Part shown: in pieces, positions 43,950-52,911 of the stretch
How positions within the stretch are numbered: position 1 is the first letter of the stretch
Layout of the letters: every line of letters starts with the position of its first letter
The notes under the pieces: generated by a model
What the model was told of the DNA's origin: nothing
The model's database searches: none
Seen by the model: the letters and a program-made list of their open reading frames with translations, nothing else
Source of the DNA: Hymenobacter lapidarius
Lineage (GTDB): Bacteria > Bacteroidota > Bacteroidia > Cytophagales > Hymenobacteraceae
DNA length: 64,000 bases
Direction of reading: 5' to 3'
Assembly: GCF_001816145.1 (NCBI RefSeq)
Contig: NZ_MDZB01000022.1
Coordinates: 47,442 to 111,441, forward strand
Program-made: the position numbers and the translations under genes

Positions 43950-46943
43950 TTACCGGGCGCAGATGCCGCGGTAGGGGCAATACTCGCACTTTTTTAAATC
44001 GTCGGTTTTGCGGATGGGCTCCGCTGGGTCCAGGATTCGCAGCACAATTTTACTCATTAATTCCTCGGAAACCCGGACAAAATCTTCCCCGTTGGGGGTA
44101 AGAAAGTCTAAGTCCGCTGATAGCAGGCCTTTGTCGAGGTTGCGCATCGATACGATGGCCGTGTTTTCGGTTTCGCGCTTTTCGGTGCTGGCCAGCATGA
44201 GGCGGTAGAGCCAGAGCTGGCGCACTTTGTCGGCGCTGGAGGTGGCTTCCCCGAGCAGGCGCTCGGTGGCCTCGGCCGGGGTGAGCTTGCCGCGGTTGGT
44301 CAGGTTGAGGTCGTTGGCTTCCACGAGGCCGGTTTTGTAGTCCACCACGCGCAGGCGGCCGTCGGGCAACCGGTCCACGCGGTCGGCTTTGCCGAAGAGG
44401 CGCACGGCCAGCCTGCCCGAGCCGGGCACGTCTACAAACACGGTGGCGGCCAGGTCTTTTTCCAGGCTGAAGAGGCGCAGGGGCAGGCCTTCGTTTTGCT
44501 CCAGCCCTTCGAGGTAGCGCGAGATGAGGCGCACGGCCACCTGCCCGTACACGTGGTTCAGGCCTTCGTCGGGGCGGGCGTGCTTCTCGGTTTCTTCCTG
44601 GCGCAGGGCCTTGCGCACTTCCTCGGGCACCAGCTTGAGCAGCTCCGGAATGTCAGCGGCGGTGATGTGCCGGGCGTCCTGCTCGAAGGGCAGCATCAGG
44701 TTTTCCAGCGCCGCGTGCACCATGGTGCCGAAGCTGCCCGCTTCCAGGGTCTCTTCCACGGCCTCGTTTTCCTGAAAGCGGGCCACTTTGGAAAAGTAGA
44801 ACCGCAGCGAGCAGGCCAGAAAATCGTTGAGGCGCGAGGGCGAGATGTTGCGCTCCAGCACGCCGCGCAGCGCGGCCAGCATCTCCTCGTCCTTTTCCAG
44901 AATAAGGTCGCCCTCGTAGGGGTCAACGCCCATCGGGGTTGGCGCGGTAGCCACCGATACCGTCAGGTCCTCCAGCACCATGTGTGGGTTTTGGGGCAGC
45001 AAGTCGTTTTGCAGCTGCAGCAGAAAACGGCTGCGCTCGCCGCTCTTCATGCCTTCGGCGCCTGGCAGCACATGCACCAAATCCACGCGCTGGGCGCGCT
45101 GCAGCAGCCGCCAGAAATTGTAAGCCGTAATGGCCTCGGCATCGGCGTAGGTGGGCAGCTTGAACTCCGTGAGTACATCGTACGGAAACAGCGACTGCGC
45201 TTTTTTGGGCGCCGGTAGCACGCCCTCGTTGCAGCTCAGGATGATGACGTGGTCGAAGTCCAGGGCCCGGGTTTCGAGCAGGCCCATCACCTGCACGTCG
45301 GCCAGGGGCTCGCCCGAAAAGGGCAGGCGCGTCCGGCCCATCTGCTCGTAGAGAAAGCGCCGGAACGAGCGCACCGACAGGCGCTGCTCGCGGCAGTCGA
45401 ACGCCGAATCCAGCTGCTTTATCAGCGTGTAGAACAGGTAGAGGTACTCCGCTTCAATGCCCGACTGCTTGTCGGCGTACACTTGCTTGAGCAGGTCGAT
45501 GAGGGCGTGGCAGGCCCGAATGATGTCGTCGCAGTTGTCCCAGGTTTTGAACAGCGCCTCGATGAGCGGGTGGTGCGCGCCCAGCTTCAGCAGCTCGGTG
45601 GCGGGCAGCAGCACGGCGTTGAGCCGCACGATTTCGCGGCACACCTGGTCGAGCACGCCGTGGTACTGGGGCTGGTCGGGTTGCTTATCGAGCCACTGCT
45701 GGTAGCGGCGCAAAAAGGGGTGGCCCAGCAGCTTGGTCACGGCCAGGTGGTGGTAGCGGGGCACGCCGTAGCCCGTCTCAGCGCTGCCTTCCCGGATGCC
45801 GGTGAGGTGCACTTCAAACAGCAAATCGACGAGGTTGAACAGCGGCGTGGCCTGGAAGCTCAGGCCCATGGTCACGTTGTAGTCGGGCACTTCGTCGGGC
45901 GGCAGGCCATGGAGCACGGGCAGGAGCAGGGTCTCGTCGGGCAGCACCACGGCCACAGTGGCGTCGGGGTACTGGCGGCGGGCTTCGGCCAGCAGCTGGC
46001 CGGCCAGCTTGCCCTGCATGCTGGGGTTGGCCACGCCCAGGTAGCGCACGTGGCGGGGCTGGCCGCGCAGCCATTCGGTGCCGCCGCCCATGTGCTCGCG
46101 GGGCAGGTTCCAGTTCTTAAAGTAGCGGCGCAGGTGCTGCCCGGCCCGGTTCGGCGAGTCTTCCTCCAGGTAAAACGGGTCGGCGTCGAAGCGCACTTCG
46201 GCCCGCCCGGCCCCAATGAGCAAGCGAATGAGCTTCTCCTCGGCCTTAGACAAGTTGCCCAGGCCCACGAACACGTGGCGGGCTACTTCGGCCGCGGCGG
46301 GGTCGAGGAGGTACTTTTCGAGCTTCTCCACGGCCAGGCGGTAGGCCAGGCCGGGGTAGGCGAGGGAGGTGGCTTTCATGCGCCGCTGCAGCTCCAGGTA
46401 CACGCGTTCGAGCTGGTCCCAGAAGCTGAAGGAGTGCGCGGCGGCCTTGCTTTTCTCGGGCAGAGCTTCCAAATTCCAACGCTCCAGCGCCTTGGCTTGG
46501 CTCAGGTATTCAAACACCTTGTGGGTGGGCGCCAGGTTCTGGTCAAGGTTGGAAAAGTCGCTGAGCAGCAGGCCCGCCCAGCCCACGAATCGGTCAAATT
46601 CCAGGCTGGTGTCGATGTGCTTGAGCAGGTCGAACAGCAGCAATTGCAGCGCAATGGGCTCCTCCACCTGCACGCCGGCCAGCTCCACCATGTAGTCTTC
46701 CATGGCGGCCACGCGCGGGGCCCACAGCGGCGCGCCCATCGGCAGGGCCAGAGCCAGCTCGTTTTTGAGGTATACCACGGCGCGGCGCGTGGGCACCACC
46801 ACCACCAGGTCAGACAGCTCATCGAGCGGGCCGGAGCCGTAGCGCTCCAGTAGCTCGCGGGCCACCCCGGCCAAGAAGGAGACGGGTGCCCCACCGGGCA
46901 AAGCAGTGGTAGAAACGGGGTAGGTAGTGGGCTGGGCGGGCAT
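43950..46943 (-). CDS. PD-(D/E)XK exonuclease, AddB/RexB-like
   Basis: The product has 997 residues from the ATG at 46943. The N-terminal two thirds resemble an inactive UvrD-type helicase region (VVVVPTRRAVVYLKNELALAL; DVQVMGLLETRALDFDHVIILSCNEGVLP). The C-terminal RecB-like nuclease has the GSFGTMVHAALENLM helix, then the active-site strand RVVDYKTGLVE with Asp and Lys. Cys residues in FLACSLRFYF and the end KKCEYCPYRGIC fit the 4Fe-4S cluster of AddB. The family processes double-strand breaks together with AddA, which is not in the window. A TATCTTTG box 5 nt before the ATG gives it its own promoter. Confidence 0.88.
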   Translation of the reverse strand: MPAQPTTYPVSTTALPGGAPVSFLAGVARELLERYGSGPLDELSDLVVVVPTRRAVVYLKNELALALPMGAPLWAPRVAAMEDYMVELAGVQVEEPIALQLLLFDLLKHIDTSLEFDRFVGWAGLLLSDFSNLDQNLAPTHKVFEYLSQAKALERWNLEALPEKSKAAAHSFSFWDQLERVYLELQRRMKATSLAYPGLAYRLAVEKLEKYLLDPAAAEVARHVFVGLGNLSKAEEKLIRLLIGAGRAEVRFDADPFYLEEDSPNRAGQHLRRYFKNWNLPREHMGGGTEWLRGQPRHVRYLGVANPSMQGKLAGQLLAEARRQYPDATVAVVLPDETLLLPVLHGLPPDEVPDYNVTMGLSFQATPLFNLVDLLFEVHLTGIREGSAETGYGVPRYHHLAVTKLLGHPFLRRYQQWLDKQPDQPQYHGVLDQVCREIVRLNAVLLPATELLKLGAHHPLIEALFKTWDNCDDIIRACHALIDLLKQVYADKQSGIEAEYLYLFYTLIKQLDSAFDCREQRLSVRSFRRFLYEQMGRTRLPFSGEPLADVQVMGLLETRALDFDHVIILSCNEGVLPAPKKAQSLFPYDVLTEFKLPTYADAEAITAYNFWRLLQRAQRVDLVHVLPGAEGMKSGERSRFLLQLQNDLLPQNPHMVLEDLTVSVATAPTPMGVDPYEGDLILEKDEEMLAALRGVLERNISPSRLNDFLACSLRFYFSKVARFQENEAVEETLEAGSFGTMVHAALENLMLPFEQDARHITAADIPELLKLVPEEVRKALRQEETEKHARPDEGLNHVYGQVAVRLISRYLEGLEQNEGLPLRLFSLEKDLAATVFVDVPGSGRLAVRLFGKADRVDRLPDGRLRVVDYKTGLVEANDLNLTNRGKLTPAEATERLLGEATSSADKVRQLWLYRLMLASTEKRETENTAIVSMRNLDKGLLSADLDFLTPNGEDFVRVSEELMSKIVLRILDPAEPIRKTDDLKKCEYCPYRGICAR

Positions 46944-46948
46944 GGCCC

Positions 46949-46956
46949 CAAAGATA
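46949..46956 (-). promoter_or_regulatory. -7 promoter box 5 nt before the AddB-like ATG
   Basis: Read leftward, TATCTTTG matches TANNTTTG exactly and ends 5 nt before the start codon. The nuclease gene can thus be transcribed apart from the BLUF gene upstream, probably with almost no leader. Confidence 0.45.
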
Positions 46957-46985
46957 CCGGCAGCAGCGCGAAGCACCGTCCCGCC

Positions 46986-47444
46986 CTACGCCCGCGGGTG
47001 TTCCAGCCAGGGTTCGGTTTCGCAGCTTTCCACAAACTCCTGCAGCAGCTCCAGCAGCTCGGGGCGGGTGTGGGGGCGGGGTTCCAGGGGGCCCTGCGTA
47101 TCGGGGGGCACGGTGCACAGCAGGGTCCGCAAGTCCAGCGCGGTGGCTGCCCGGAAGCCCATGGTCCAAGTGCTAAAGCTGCGGAGGATGGCCGGGCCGT
47201 CGGTCAGCACCCGGCAGTTGTAGTGGCGCGGGTCCAGCAGAATGTGGTTGTAGTAGAGGTTGCGCACCACGCTTTTCTGGCCCTCCAGCACCTGCATAAA
47301 GCGCCCGTCGGGGGTGTAGAGCAGGATGCCCGTGATGTGGTGGATGAGGTTGTAGGTCCGGGCCTGCGCCAGCAGGTCCTCAAGCTCGGGCGTCTCAAAC
47401 GGCACCAGCGACTGGCTTTGATAGATGAGTTGATAGAGTACCAT
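46986..47444 (-). CDS. BLUF-domain blue-light sensor protein
   Basis: The product has 152 residues from the ATG at 47444. The BLUF fold is clear: LYQLIYQSQSLVPFETPELEDLLAQARTYNLIHHITGILLY, then GRFMQVLEG and an LDPRHYNCRVL stretch. The key flavin-contacting residues are visible as Tyr in LIYQS, Asn in TYNLIHHITG and Gln in FMQVLEG. BLUF proteins sense blue light through flavin and usually signal through a partner. The C-terminal ~50 residues are Pro/Glu-rich and contain no second domain. The AddB-like nuclease gene lies 42 bp downstream. Confidence 0.92.
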   Translation of the reverse strand: MVLYQLIYQSQSLVPFETPELEDLLAQARTYNLIHHITGILLYTPDGRFMQVLEGQKSVVRNLYYNHILLDPRHYNCRVLTDGPAILRSFSTWTMGFRAATALDLRTLLCTVPPDTQGPLEPRPHTRPELLELLQEFVESCETEPWLEHPRA

Positions 47445-47645
47445 GACGGCAGCAAGGAAGTGTATAAAGACCCGCTCAGTGCCTCCGGCGCCTCCCCAAC
47501 CGGCCCAGCACATCATACAGCAAATTACAAAAAATAATGGCGCACCCAAATGGTCCAGGTTAAGCCCCGGCGGGCCTGCCCGGCCGTCCCGGATTCGGGC
47601 TTTGTTCCTTTCTTTGGCCCCTCACCTGTATTCTATAGTTGCCTT

Positions 47646-48596
47646 ATGCGTGCTTCTTTACTGCTTTTTGCAATGGGCCTCGGGCTGCTGGCGGCTCCCG
47701 GCCGCGGCCAGGCTCAGGTAGTGCTCCCCGCCGATACCGTCCGTGCCGTGCCGCCGCCGGCCCCGCCGCTCTGGCGCAAATCCGGCAAAGCCAGCCTCGG
47801 CCTCAACGAGTCCCTGCTGAGCACCAACTGGCGCGGGGGAGGAGTCAACACCATCGGCTTCAACGCCCTGGCCAATCTCAAAGCTAACCGCAAGCTCGGC
47901 GTGCACTCCTTCGACAACGAGTCAGACTTCCTCTTTGCCTTTTCCGAAACCCGCGGCCTGGGCTACCGCAAGGGCCAGGACCGCCTCTACCTCGACACCA
48001 AGTACGGCCGCGCCATCAGCACCGACTGGAATATGTTCCTCTCCCTGAACCTGCTCACGCAATTCGCCGGCGGCTACAAGTACGACAAGGATGCCCTGGG
48101 CAACGACCGCGCCCGGCAGGTGTCCGGCTTCTTCGCGCCTGCCTTCCTCACTGCCGCCTACGGCTTCGAGTACCACCCCAACCCCACGTTTCGGGTGCGC
48201 CTGGCGCCCTTCGCGCCCCGCCTCACGGTGGTGAACCGCGCCGAGCGGTTTGTGGCCGTGCTCGGCGACACGCCCTACGGCGTGAACCCCGGCCACAGCA
48301 CCCGCTGGGAAGTCCTGGCCGCCCAAATCCTGGCCGAATACGACAAGCCCCTCAGCCCCGCCGTGGCCCTCAAGGCCCGCTACGTCCTATTCGCCAATTA
48401 CGCCAACCTCAACGGCAAAGAAATTGACCACCGCCTCGACCTCGGCCTCACCGCCAAAGTGGGCAAATACGTCAACGTCGCCCTCAACGGCATCGGCCTC
48501 TACGACTTCGACCAGGACGCCGGCCTGCAGTACTCGCAGGGCCTCACCATCGGCATCGCCTACGCTTTCCAGAACTTTATAGATGAGAAGAAATAG
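47646..48596 (+). CDS. DUF3078 outer-membrane-type protein
   Basis: The product has 316 residues from the ATG at 47646 with signal MRASLLLFAMGLGLLAAPGRGQA. The DUF3078 body consists of amphipathic beta strands (ASLGLNESLLSTNWRGGGVNTIGFNALANLKA, DRLYLDTKYGRAISTDWNMFLSLN, ending LTIGIAYAFQNF), as in an outer-membrane barrel. Function is unknown; the family is typical of Bacteroidota. A TATAGTTG box ends 4 nt before the ATG. It is divergent from the BLUF gene. Confidence 0.85.
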   Translation: MRASLLLFAMGLGLLAAPGRGQAQVVLPADTVRAVPPPAPPLWRKSGKASLGLNESLLSTNWRGGGVNTIGFNALANLKANRKLGVHSFDNESDFLFAFSETRGLGYRKGQDRLYLDTKYGRAISTDWNMFLSLNLLTQFAGGYKYDKDALGNDRARQVSGFFAPAFLTAAYGFEYHPNPTFRVRLAPFAPRLTVVNRAERFVAVLGDTPYGVNPGHSTRWEVLAAQILAEYDKPLSPAVALKARYVLFANYANLNGKEIDHRLDLGLTAKVGKYVNVALNGIGLYDFDQDAGLQYSQGLTIGIAYAFQNFIDEKK

Positions 48597-48627
48597 GAAG
48601 TGACTGGTATCTATTACGCCGACGCAA

Positions 48628-49653
48628 TTACCGTAGCGCGTAAATCCGCTCAATTATCTCCACCACTTTAAGGCCCTCCAGCGCATTGGTCGTGGCAGAG
48701 CTGCGCTGCTGCACGGTATCCACCACGTTGTCGATGACCTGCACATGATTGGCGGCGGAGCCCTGAAAGGCGCCGTAATTATTGGCGGGGTTAGTGGGGG
48801 CGAGGTCGGGCAAGGTATAGTCTTCCAAGTGGCAATACTCGACTTTGTCCAGGTATTGGCCGGCGATGCGCAGGCTGCCGCGCTCGGCCACCACGGTGAG
48901 GCTGCTTTCGAGGTTACGGTCCCACACGGCGGTGCTGTAGCTGAGGGTGCCGCTGCCGCCGCGCACCAAATCAAAGGTCACGAGGCCGCTGTCCTCAAAT
49001 TCCGTCAATCCTGCGTGGGTGAAGTCGCGGAAGCGGGCCGAGATATTGGTGATGTCGCCGAATACCCAGTACAGCAAATCCACAAAGTGGCTGAACTGGG
49101 TGAAGAGCGTGCCGCCGTCCAGGGCTCGAGTCCCTTTCCAGTTGCCGGGCTGGTAGTAGCGGGCGTCGCGGTTCCAGAAGCAATTGAGCTGCACCAGAAA
49201 CACTTGGCCCAGGCGGCCCTCGTCCACCACCTGCTTGAGCCAGGCAGCGGGCGGCGAGTAGCGGTTTTGCATCACCCCGAAGGCCAGCTTGCCGGTTTCC
49301 CGAGCCGTGCGCACAATGGTTTCGGCATCGGCGGTGGTCAGAGCAATGGGCTTTTCAATAACTACGTGCAGGCCGTGGCGCAGGCCCGCCACCGCCTGCG
49401 GCGCGTGGAGCCCGTTGGGCGTGGCCACGGTGAGGACGTCGGCAGCGGGGCCGTGCTGCAGGAAATCCTCAAGCGAAAGGAAAAACGGCACACCGGGAAA
49501 CCTGGCCGCTAAGTCGGCCTGCAGCTCGGGGCGCACGTCAACCAGGGCCACTACTTCGGCTCCGGCGTGCCGCGAAACTAGCGTGGCGTGGCGGCGGCCG
49601 ATGTGGCCCACGCCGCAAATGGCGAAACGAACAGGGATAGCAGGTAGGCTCAC
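48628..49653 (-). CDS. Gfo/Idh/MocA-family sugar oxidoreductase
   Basis: The product has 341 residues. The nucleotide-binding start is FAICGVGHIGRRHATLVSRH, the active-site Lys lies in HVVIEKPIALT, and the C-terminal alpha/beta domain includes NCFWNRDARYYQPGNWKGTRALDGGTLFTQFSHFVDLLYW. The sequence resembles UDP-N-acetylglucosaminuronate 3-dehydrogenases (WlbA/WbpB) of sugar biosynthesis. The preceding DegT aminotransferase gene, 9 bp upstream, is the enzyme that would act on the 3-keto product, so the pair probably makes a 3-amino sugar for a surface polysaccharide. Confidence 0.88.
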   Translation of the reverse strand: MSLPAIPVRFAICGVGHIGRRHATLVSRHAGAEVVALVDVRPELQADLAARFPGVPFFLSLEDFLQHGPAADVLTVATPNGLHAPQAVAGLRHGLHVVIEKPIALTTADAETIVRTARETGKLAFGVMQNRYSPPAAWLKQVVDEGRLGQVFLVQLNCFWNRDARYYQPGNWKGTRALDGGTLFTQFSHFVDLLYWVFGDITNISARFRDFTHAGLTEFEDSGLVTFDLVRGGSGTLSYSTAVWDRNLESSLTVVAERGSLRIAGQYLDKVEYCHLEDYTLPDLAPTNPANNYGAFQGSAANHVQVIDNVVDTVQQRSSATTNALEGLKVVEIIERIYALR

Positions 49654-49662
49654 TAGGCAGAA

Positions 49663-50817
49663 TTAATTCCCAAAGAAAGAGCCAACACATTCGATAATGT
49701 ACGCCTGCTGCTCCGGCGTCAGCCGCGGATGCACTGGCAGCGACAGCACCGATGCGCACAGCCGCTCGGCCACCGGAAATTGGCCCGCCTGGTACCCCAA
49801 GTAGGTGTACGCCGGCTGTGCGTGCACCGGCAGCGGATAGTAAATCATGGTGGGCACGCCACAGCGCTGCAGAAAGTGCTGCAAGTCAGCCCGGCGCCCG
49901 GGGTCCGCTACCGTGATGGTGTACTGATGAAAAACGTGCGTGCTGCGCGGGTCACGGGCCGGAACGCGCAGGCCCGAAATGCCCGTTAATGCCGCGTCGT
50001 AGCGGGCGGCTACGGCCTGGCGGGCGGCGGTGGCGGCGGGCAGGTGCTGCAGCTTCACGCGAAGCAGAGCGGCTTGCAGCGTGTCGAGTCGCGAGTTGAG
50101 GCCAATGCGCTGGTGATGGTATTTCTGGCTCTGGCCGTGGTTGGCCAGCTGGTGGAGTAGGGCGGCGCGGGCCGGGTCGCGGGTGAGCAGGGCGCCACCG
50201 TCGCCCAGGGCGCCCAGGTTTTTAGAGGGGAAAAACGACGTAGTGCCTACTTCGCCCACGGTGCCGGCAAAGGCGGTTTCGCCGCTGGCGAAACGGTAAG
50301 AGGCCCCAATGGCCTGGGCGTTGTCCTCAATCAGCGCCACGCCGTGCTGCGTGGAAATACGGCGCAGGGCCTCCAAATCGGCGCATTGCCCATACAAATG
50401 CACGGCGATGATGGCCCCGGTGCGCGGCGTGAGGGCGGCCTCTACGGCGGTGGGGTCCAAGTTGAAGGTATGGGGGACTACATCGGCCAGCACCGGGCGC
50501 AGGCCCAGCAGCGCCGCTGCTTCCAAGGTAGCCACGTAGGTGAAAGCCGGCACAATGACCTCCGCGCCGGCGAGCAGCTCCAGGCTCATCAGGGCCAGGG
50601 TGAGGGCGTCGGTGCCATTGGCGCACGGCACCACGTGGGCGCCGCCCAGGTAGGCGCCCAACTCTGTGGTAAACTCCCCCACGGCCGGCCCCTGAATAAA
50701 TGCGGCCCCGGCCATGGTCTCACGGAGGGCATCGGCCAATGCCGGCTGCATGGCGGCGTGCTCCCCAGCTAGGTCGAGCAGGTGAATAGGAGTGGGCGGA
50801 GCGGGTAAAATGGACAC
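49663..50817 (-). CDS. DegT/DnrJ/EryC1/StrS-family sugar aminotransferase
   Basis: The product has 384 residues from a GTG at 50817 (VSILPAPPTPIHLLDLAGEH). PLP-binding features are ANGTDALTLAL, the LIEDNAQAIGASY Asp loop and the SFFPSKNLGALGDGGAL motif with the Schiff-base Lys. Further downstream is GLNSRLDTLQAALL. These enzymes transaminate keto-sugar nucleotides; with the Gfo/Idh/MocA gene 9 bp downstream, a 3-keto-uronate substrate like that of WbpE/WlbC is likely. The longer open frame upstream of the GTG is GC-rich non-coding sequence. Confidence 0.88.
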   Translation of the reverse strand: MSILPAPPTPIHLLDLAGEHAAMQPALADALRETMAGAAFIQGPAVGEFTTELGAYLGGAHVVPCANGTDALTLALMSLELLAGAEVIVPAFTYVATLEAAALLGLRPVLADVVPHTFNLDPTAVEAALTPRTGAIIAVHLYGQCADLEALRRISTQHGVALIEDNAQAIGASYRFASGETAFAGTVGEVGTTSFFPSKNLGALGDGGALLTRDPARAALLHQLANHGQSQKYHHQRIGLNSRLDTLQAALLRVKLQHLPAATAARQAVAARYDAALTGISGLRVPARDPRSTHVFHQYTITVADPGRRADLQHFLQRCGVPTMIYYPLPVHAQPAYTYLGYQAGQFPVAERLCASVLSLPVHPRLTPEQQAYIIECVGSFFGN

Positions 50818-50840
50818 GGAACAAGCAGCAAATCGGTGTC

Positions 50841-50848
50841 CAAAGATA
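50841..50848 (-). promoter_or_regulatory. -7 promoter box for the DegT-Gfo operon
   Basis: Read leftward, TATCTTTG matches TANNTTTG exactly, 23 nt before the GTG start, which supports that start codon. Confidence 0.5.
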
Positions 50849-51028
50849 AAGGACTGCCCCGCCACAGCCGCCCTGTTGCGCCAGCCGCAGTGGCGCGTCG
50901 CCTGCCTGGTGGAAGCCGTGCGCCGGGAGGGGCGACAACTTCCCGGCAAAACATTGCGTTAAAAAGGCACTTGGGAGCGTCAATGCTGCCGAAAACACAT
51001 CTTTCTCCCCCTTTCTTTCCCCTGCGTT

Positions 51029-51877
51029 ATGTTCAGAAAATACTTCACCCTCCACTCCCTGGCTGCCCTTTTGATGTTGGGCGGCGCCGGTTTTGCCAGC
51101 ACCAGCTGCTCGCAGGCGGATAAGCAAGAGGTTTCAGCCGAAAGAGACCAGGCGTACAACGACCTGGTCGTTTTCGTGGAGCAAACCGAAGCCAAATCCA
51201 GCGCGGCAGCCAATGAAGTGGCCGCCGACTACGACCGGGAAAGCACCCAGCTGAAAGCTGACTTCGACGCCAAATTGGCTGCCGTTGATAAGTACTCCAG
51301 CGAATACGACGAAGCCCGCCGCCAGGAAATAGACGGCCTGCGCACCCGCTACTCCACCGCCTACGACCGGCGCCAGGCTAACTGGGACGCCCGGGCCACG
51401 GGCGGCACCGCCGGCGCCATGAAAATGGGCCAGTACTACAAGCCCACCCGGCCCGCTGCCCAGCTCACGGCTGCCAATGCCCGCGCCACTTACGAGGCGT
51501 TTACCCGCGACATAAAGCGGAACGAGGAGCGCTACGACCTCGACGACTGGCGCAACATTAACGCCGAGTGGCGTGCCCTGGATGAAGCCTACGACAAAGT
51601 GAAAGGCGACATTTCTGCCAGAGACCTTGCTGAGATTCAGAAGGAGAAGCTGAAGTACGCCGCTTTCAAATCCTGGGATAAAACCCAGGGCCGCGCTGCC
51701 CAGGGAGCCAACGCCGTGAGCGGCGAAGCCCAAGAAATAAAAGCCGAAACCGCCGATGAGCGCAGTAAAGTAGGCCAGGCCGCCAGAAACACCGCCGCCG
51801 ATGTGAAGCAGGCCGGCAAAAAAGTGGGCGGTGCCGTGAAAGACGTATTCGACGGCAAAGACGACAAGAAAAACTAA
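51029..51877 (+). CDS. Coiled-coil lipoprotein of unknown function
   Basis: The product has 282 residues with a lipoprotein signal ending FASTSCSQADKQ. The mature protein is highly charged and mostly helical, with coiled-coil segments around YNDLVVFVEQTEAKSSAAANEVAADYDRESTQLKADFDAKL and EEIKAETADERSKVGQAARNTAADVKQAGKKVGGAV-like amphipathic repeats near the end, similar to LEA/apolipoprotein-like helices. No family is recognised. It could be an envelope stress or stabilising protein; this is speculation. It is divergent from the DegT operon and ends at a terminator. Confidence 0.75.
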   Translation: MFRKYFTLHSLAALLMLGGAGFASTSCSQADKQEVSAERDQAYNDLVVFVEQTEAKSSAAANEVAADYDRESTQLKADFDAKLAAVDKYSSEYDEARRQEIDGLRTRYSTAYDRRQANWDARATGGTAGAMKMGQYYKPTRPAAQLTAANARATYEAFTRDIKRNEERYDLDDWRNINAEWRALDEAYDKVKGDISARDLAEIQKEKLKYAAFKSWDKTQGRAAQGANAVSGEAQEIKAETADERSKVGQAARNTAADVKQAGKKVGGAVKDVFDGKDDKKN

Positions 51878-51904
51878 TTTCCGACCGCAACGGTCCTTCG
51901 AAAA

Positions 51905-51941
51905 GCCGGTTTTCAGCCAAGTGCTGGGAACCGGCATTTTT
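51905..51941 (+). terminator. Intrinsic terminator
   Basis: GCCGGTT and AACCGGC flank an inner CAGC/GCTG pairing, followed by ATTTTTG. It ends the coiled-coil lipoprotein transcript; the AAAA before it may let it work on the other strand too, for the GT2 gene. Confidence 0.8.
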
Positions 51942-51956
51942 GTGTGAATAGCAGCC

Positions 51957-52859
51957 CTACACGCGGCGGCTCTGTGCCACCAGAAGCCAGTAAAGCTTCA
52001 ATAAGTCGAGGTGGGCAAGGCGTGGGCACGGTGAAAGCAGCCCACGCCGAAGGATGGGTGCCAGCGTCTTGAGCAGGTGCCGCGCGGCCGGCGCCAAGCC
52101 GAGGCGATGCAGCTGCCCGGCGGTTTTGAGCAGCCGGGACTCGGTGGCGTCGCCTGGGTGGTGGTGCATCTGCGCCAGGTTGCGCACGGCCTCTTCGCTT
52201 TTTTGCAGGAATACCGCGGCCGGTTCCAGGCCCGCGTGCAACACCGGATTGTCGAGGTGCACCACTGCCACCTGCGCCCTGGCCAGGGCAAGGCCCAGGG
52301 CGGTATCCTCGTGGCCGTAGCCGTTCAGGGTTTCGTCGAGCGGATAGCGGGTCAGTACATCGGCCCGAATCAGGGCGTTGTTGATGGTGAGCTGTCCGTG
52401 TGGGGCCAGCTGCCGCACGGCGGCGGGGCGTGCCTCCCGCTCTCGTCCGTAGAGCCAGCGTAGGTGCAGGGCCGCATCGGCCGGCTGGGTAGGGGCGTAG
52501 CTGGTGCCCCCAATGAGGACCGGCGCCTGGGTGCGGGCCGCGGCGTACCGGGCCAGCAGGTGGGCATCGGGCGGCAGGCTGTCATTATCCAGCAGCAGCA
52601 GCCATTGGTGTTGCGTGGCCGCCACCAGTTGGTTGCGAATGGCGGCTCGCCCCACATTCTGCGCCAGTTCCCGGTAGCGCACGCCGGCCCACGCGGCCAG
52701 CGGCCGGTTTAGCACCCGGAATTCCTCGCGGGAGCCATCGTCCAATAAGATGATTTCGACCGGTCCTGGCCAGTCGCCCCCCTGCGCCAGCAGCGCCTCA
52801 ACCAAGGGGTTGACGTTCCAATTAAAAACAGGAATCAATACCGACAGCCCAGGCGCCAT
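51957..52859 (-). CDS. Family-2 glycosyltransferase
   Basis: The product has 300 residues. The GT-A fold is visible in LSVLIPVFNWNVNPLVEALLAQ, ILLDDGSREEF, NVGRAAIRNQLVAA and the DXD-like LLLLDNDSLPPDAH. It contains no membrane segment. Such enzymes transfer a sugar from a nucleotide donor during polysaccharide or glycolipid synthesis; donor and acceptor cannot be told. The sugar-modifying pair at 48.6-50.8 kb lies within 2 kb but in a separate transcription unit. Confidence 0.88.
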   Translation of the reverse strand: MAPGLSVLIPVFNWNVNPLVEALLAQGGDWPGPVEIILLDDGSREEFRVLNRPLAAWAGVRYRELAQNVGRAAIRNQLVAATQHQWLLLLDNDSLPPDAHLLARYAAARTQAPVLIGGTSYAPTQPADAALHLRWLYGREREARPAAVRQLAPHGQLTINNALIRADVLTRYPLDETLNGYGHEDTALGLALARAQVAVVHLDNPVLHAGLEPAAVFLQKSEEAVRNLAQMHHHPGDATESRLLKTAGQLHRLGLAPAARHLLKTLAPILRRGLLSPCPRLAHLDLLKLYWLLVAQSRRV

Positions 52860-52911
52860 GCTACGTAACCATTAACAACAAGCCGACAGCGAATCCGGGC
52901 CGACAATCGGG

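Noticed and set aside
45249..46853. 534-codon plus-strand open frame
   Set aside because: Antisense to the AddB-like nuclease gene, with the same artificial composition.
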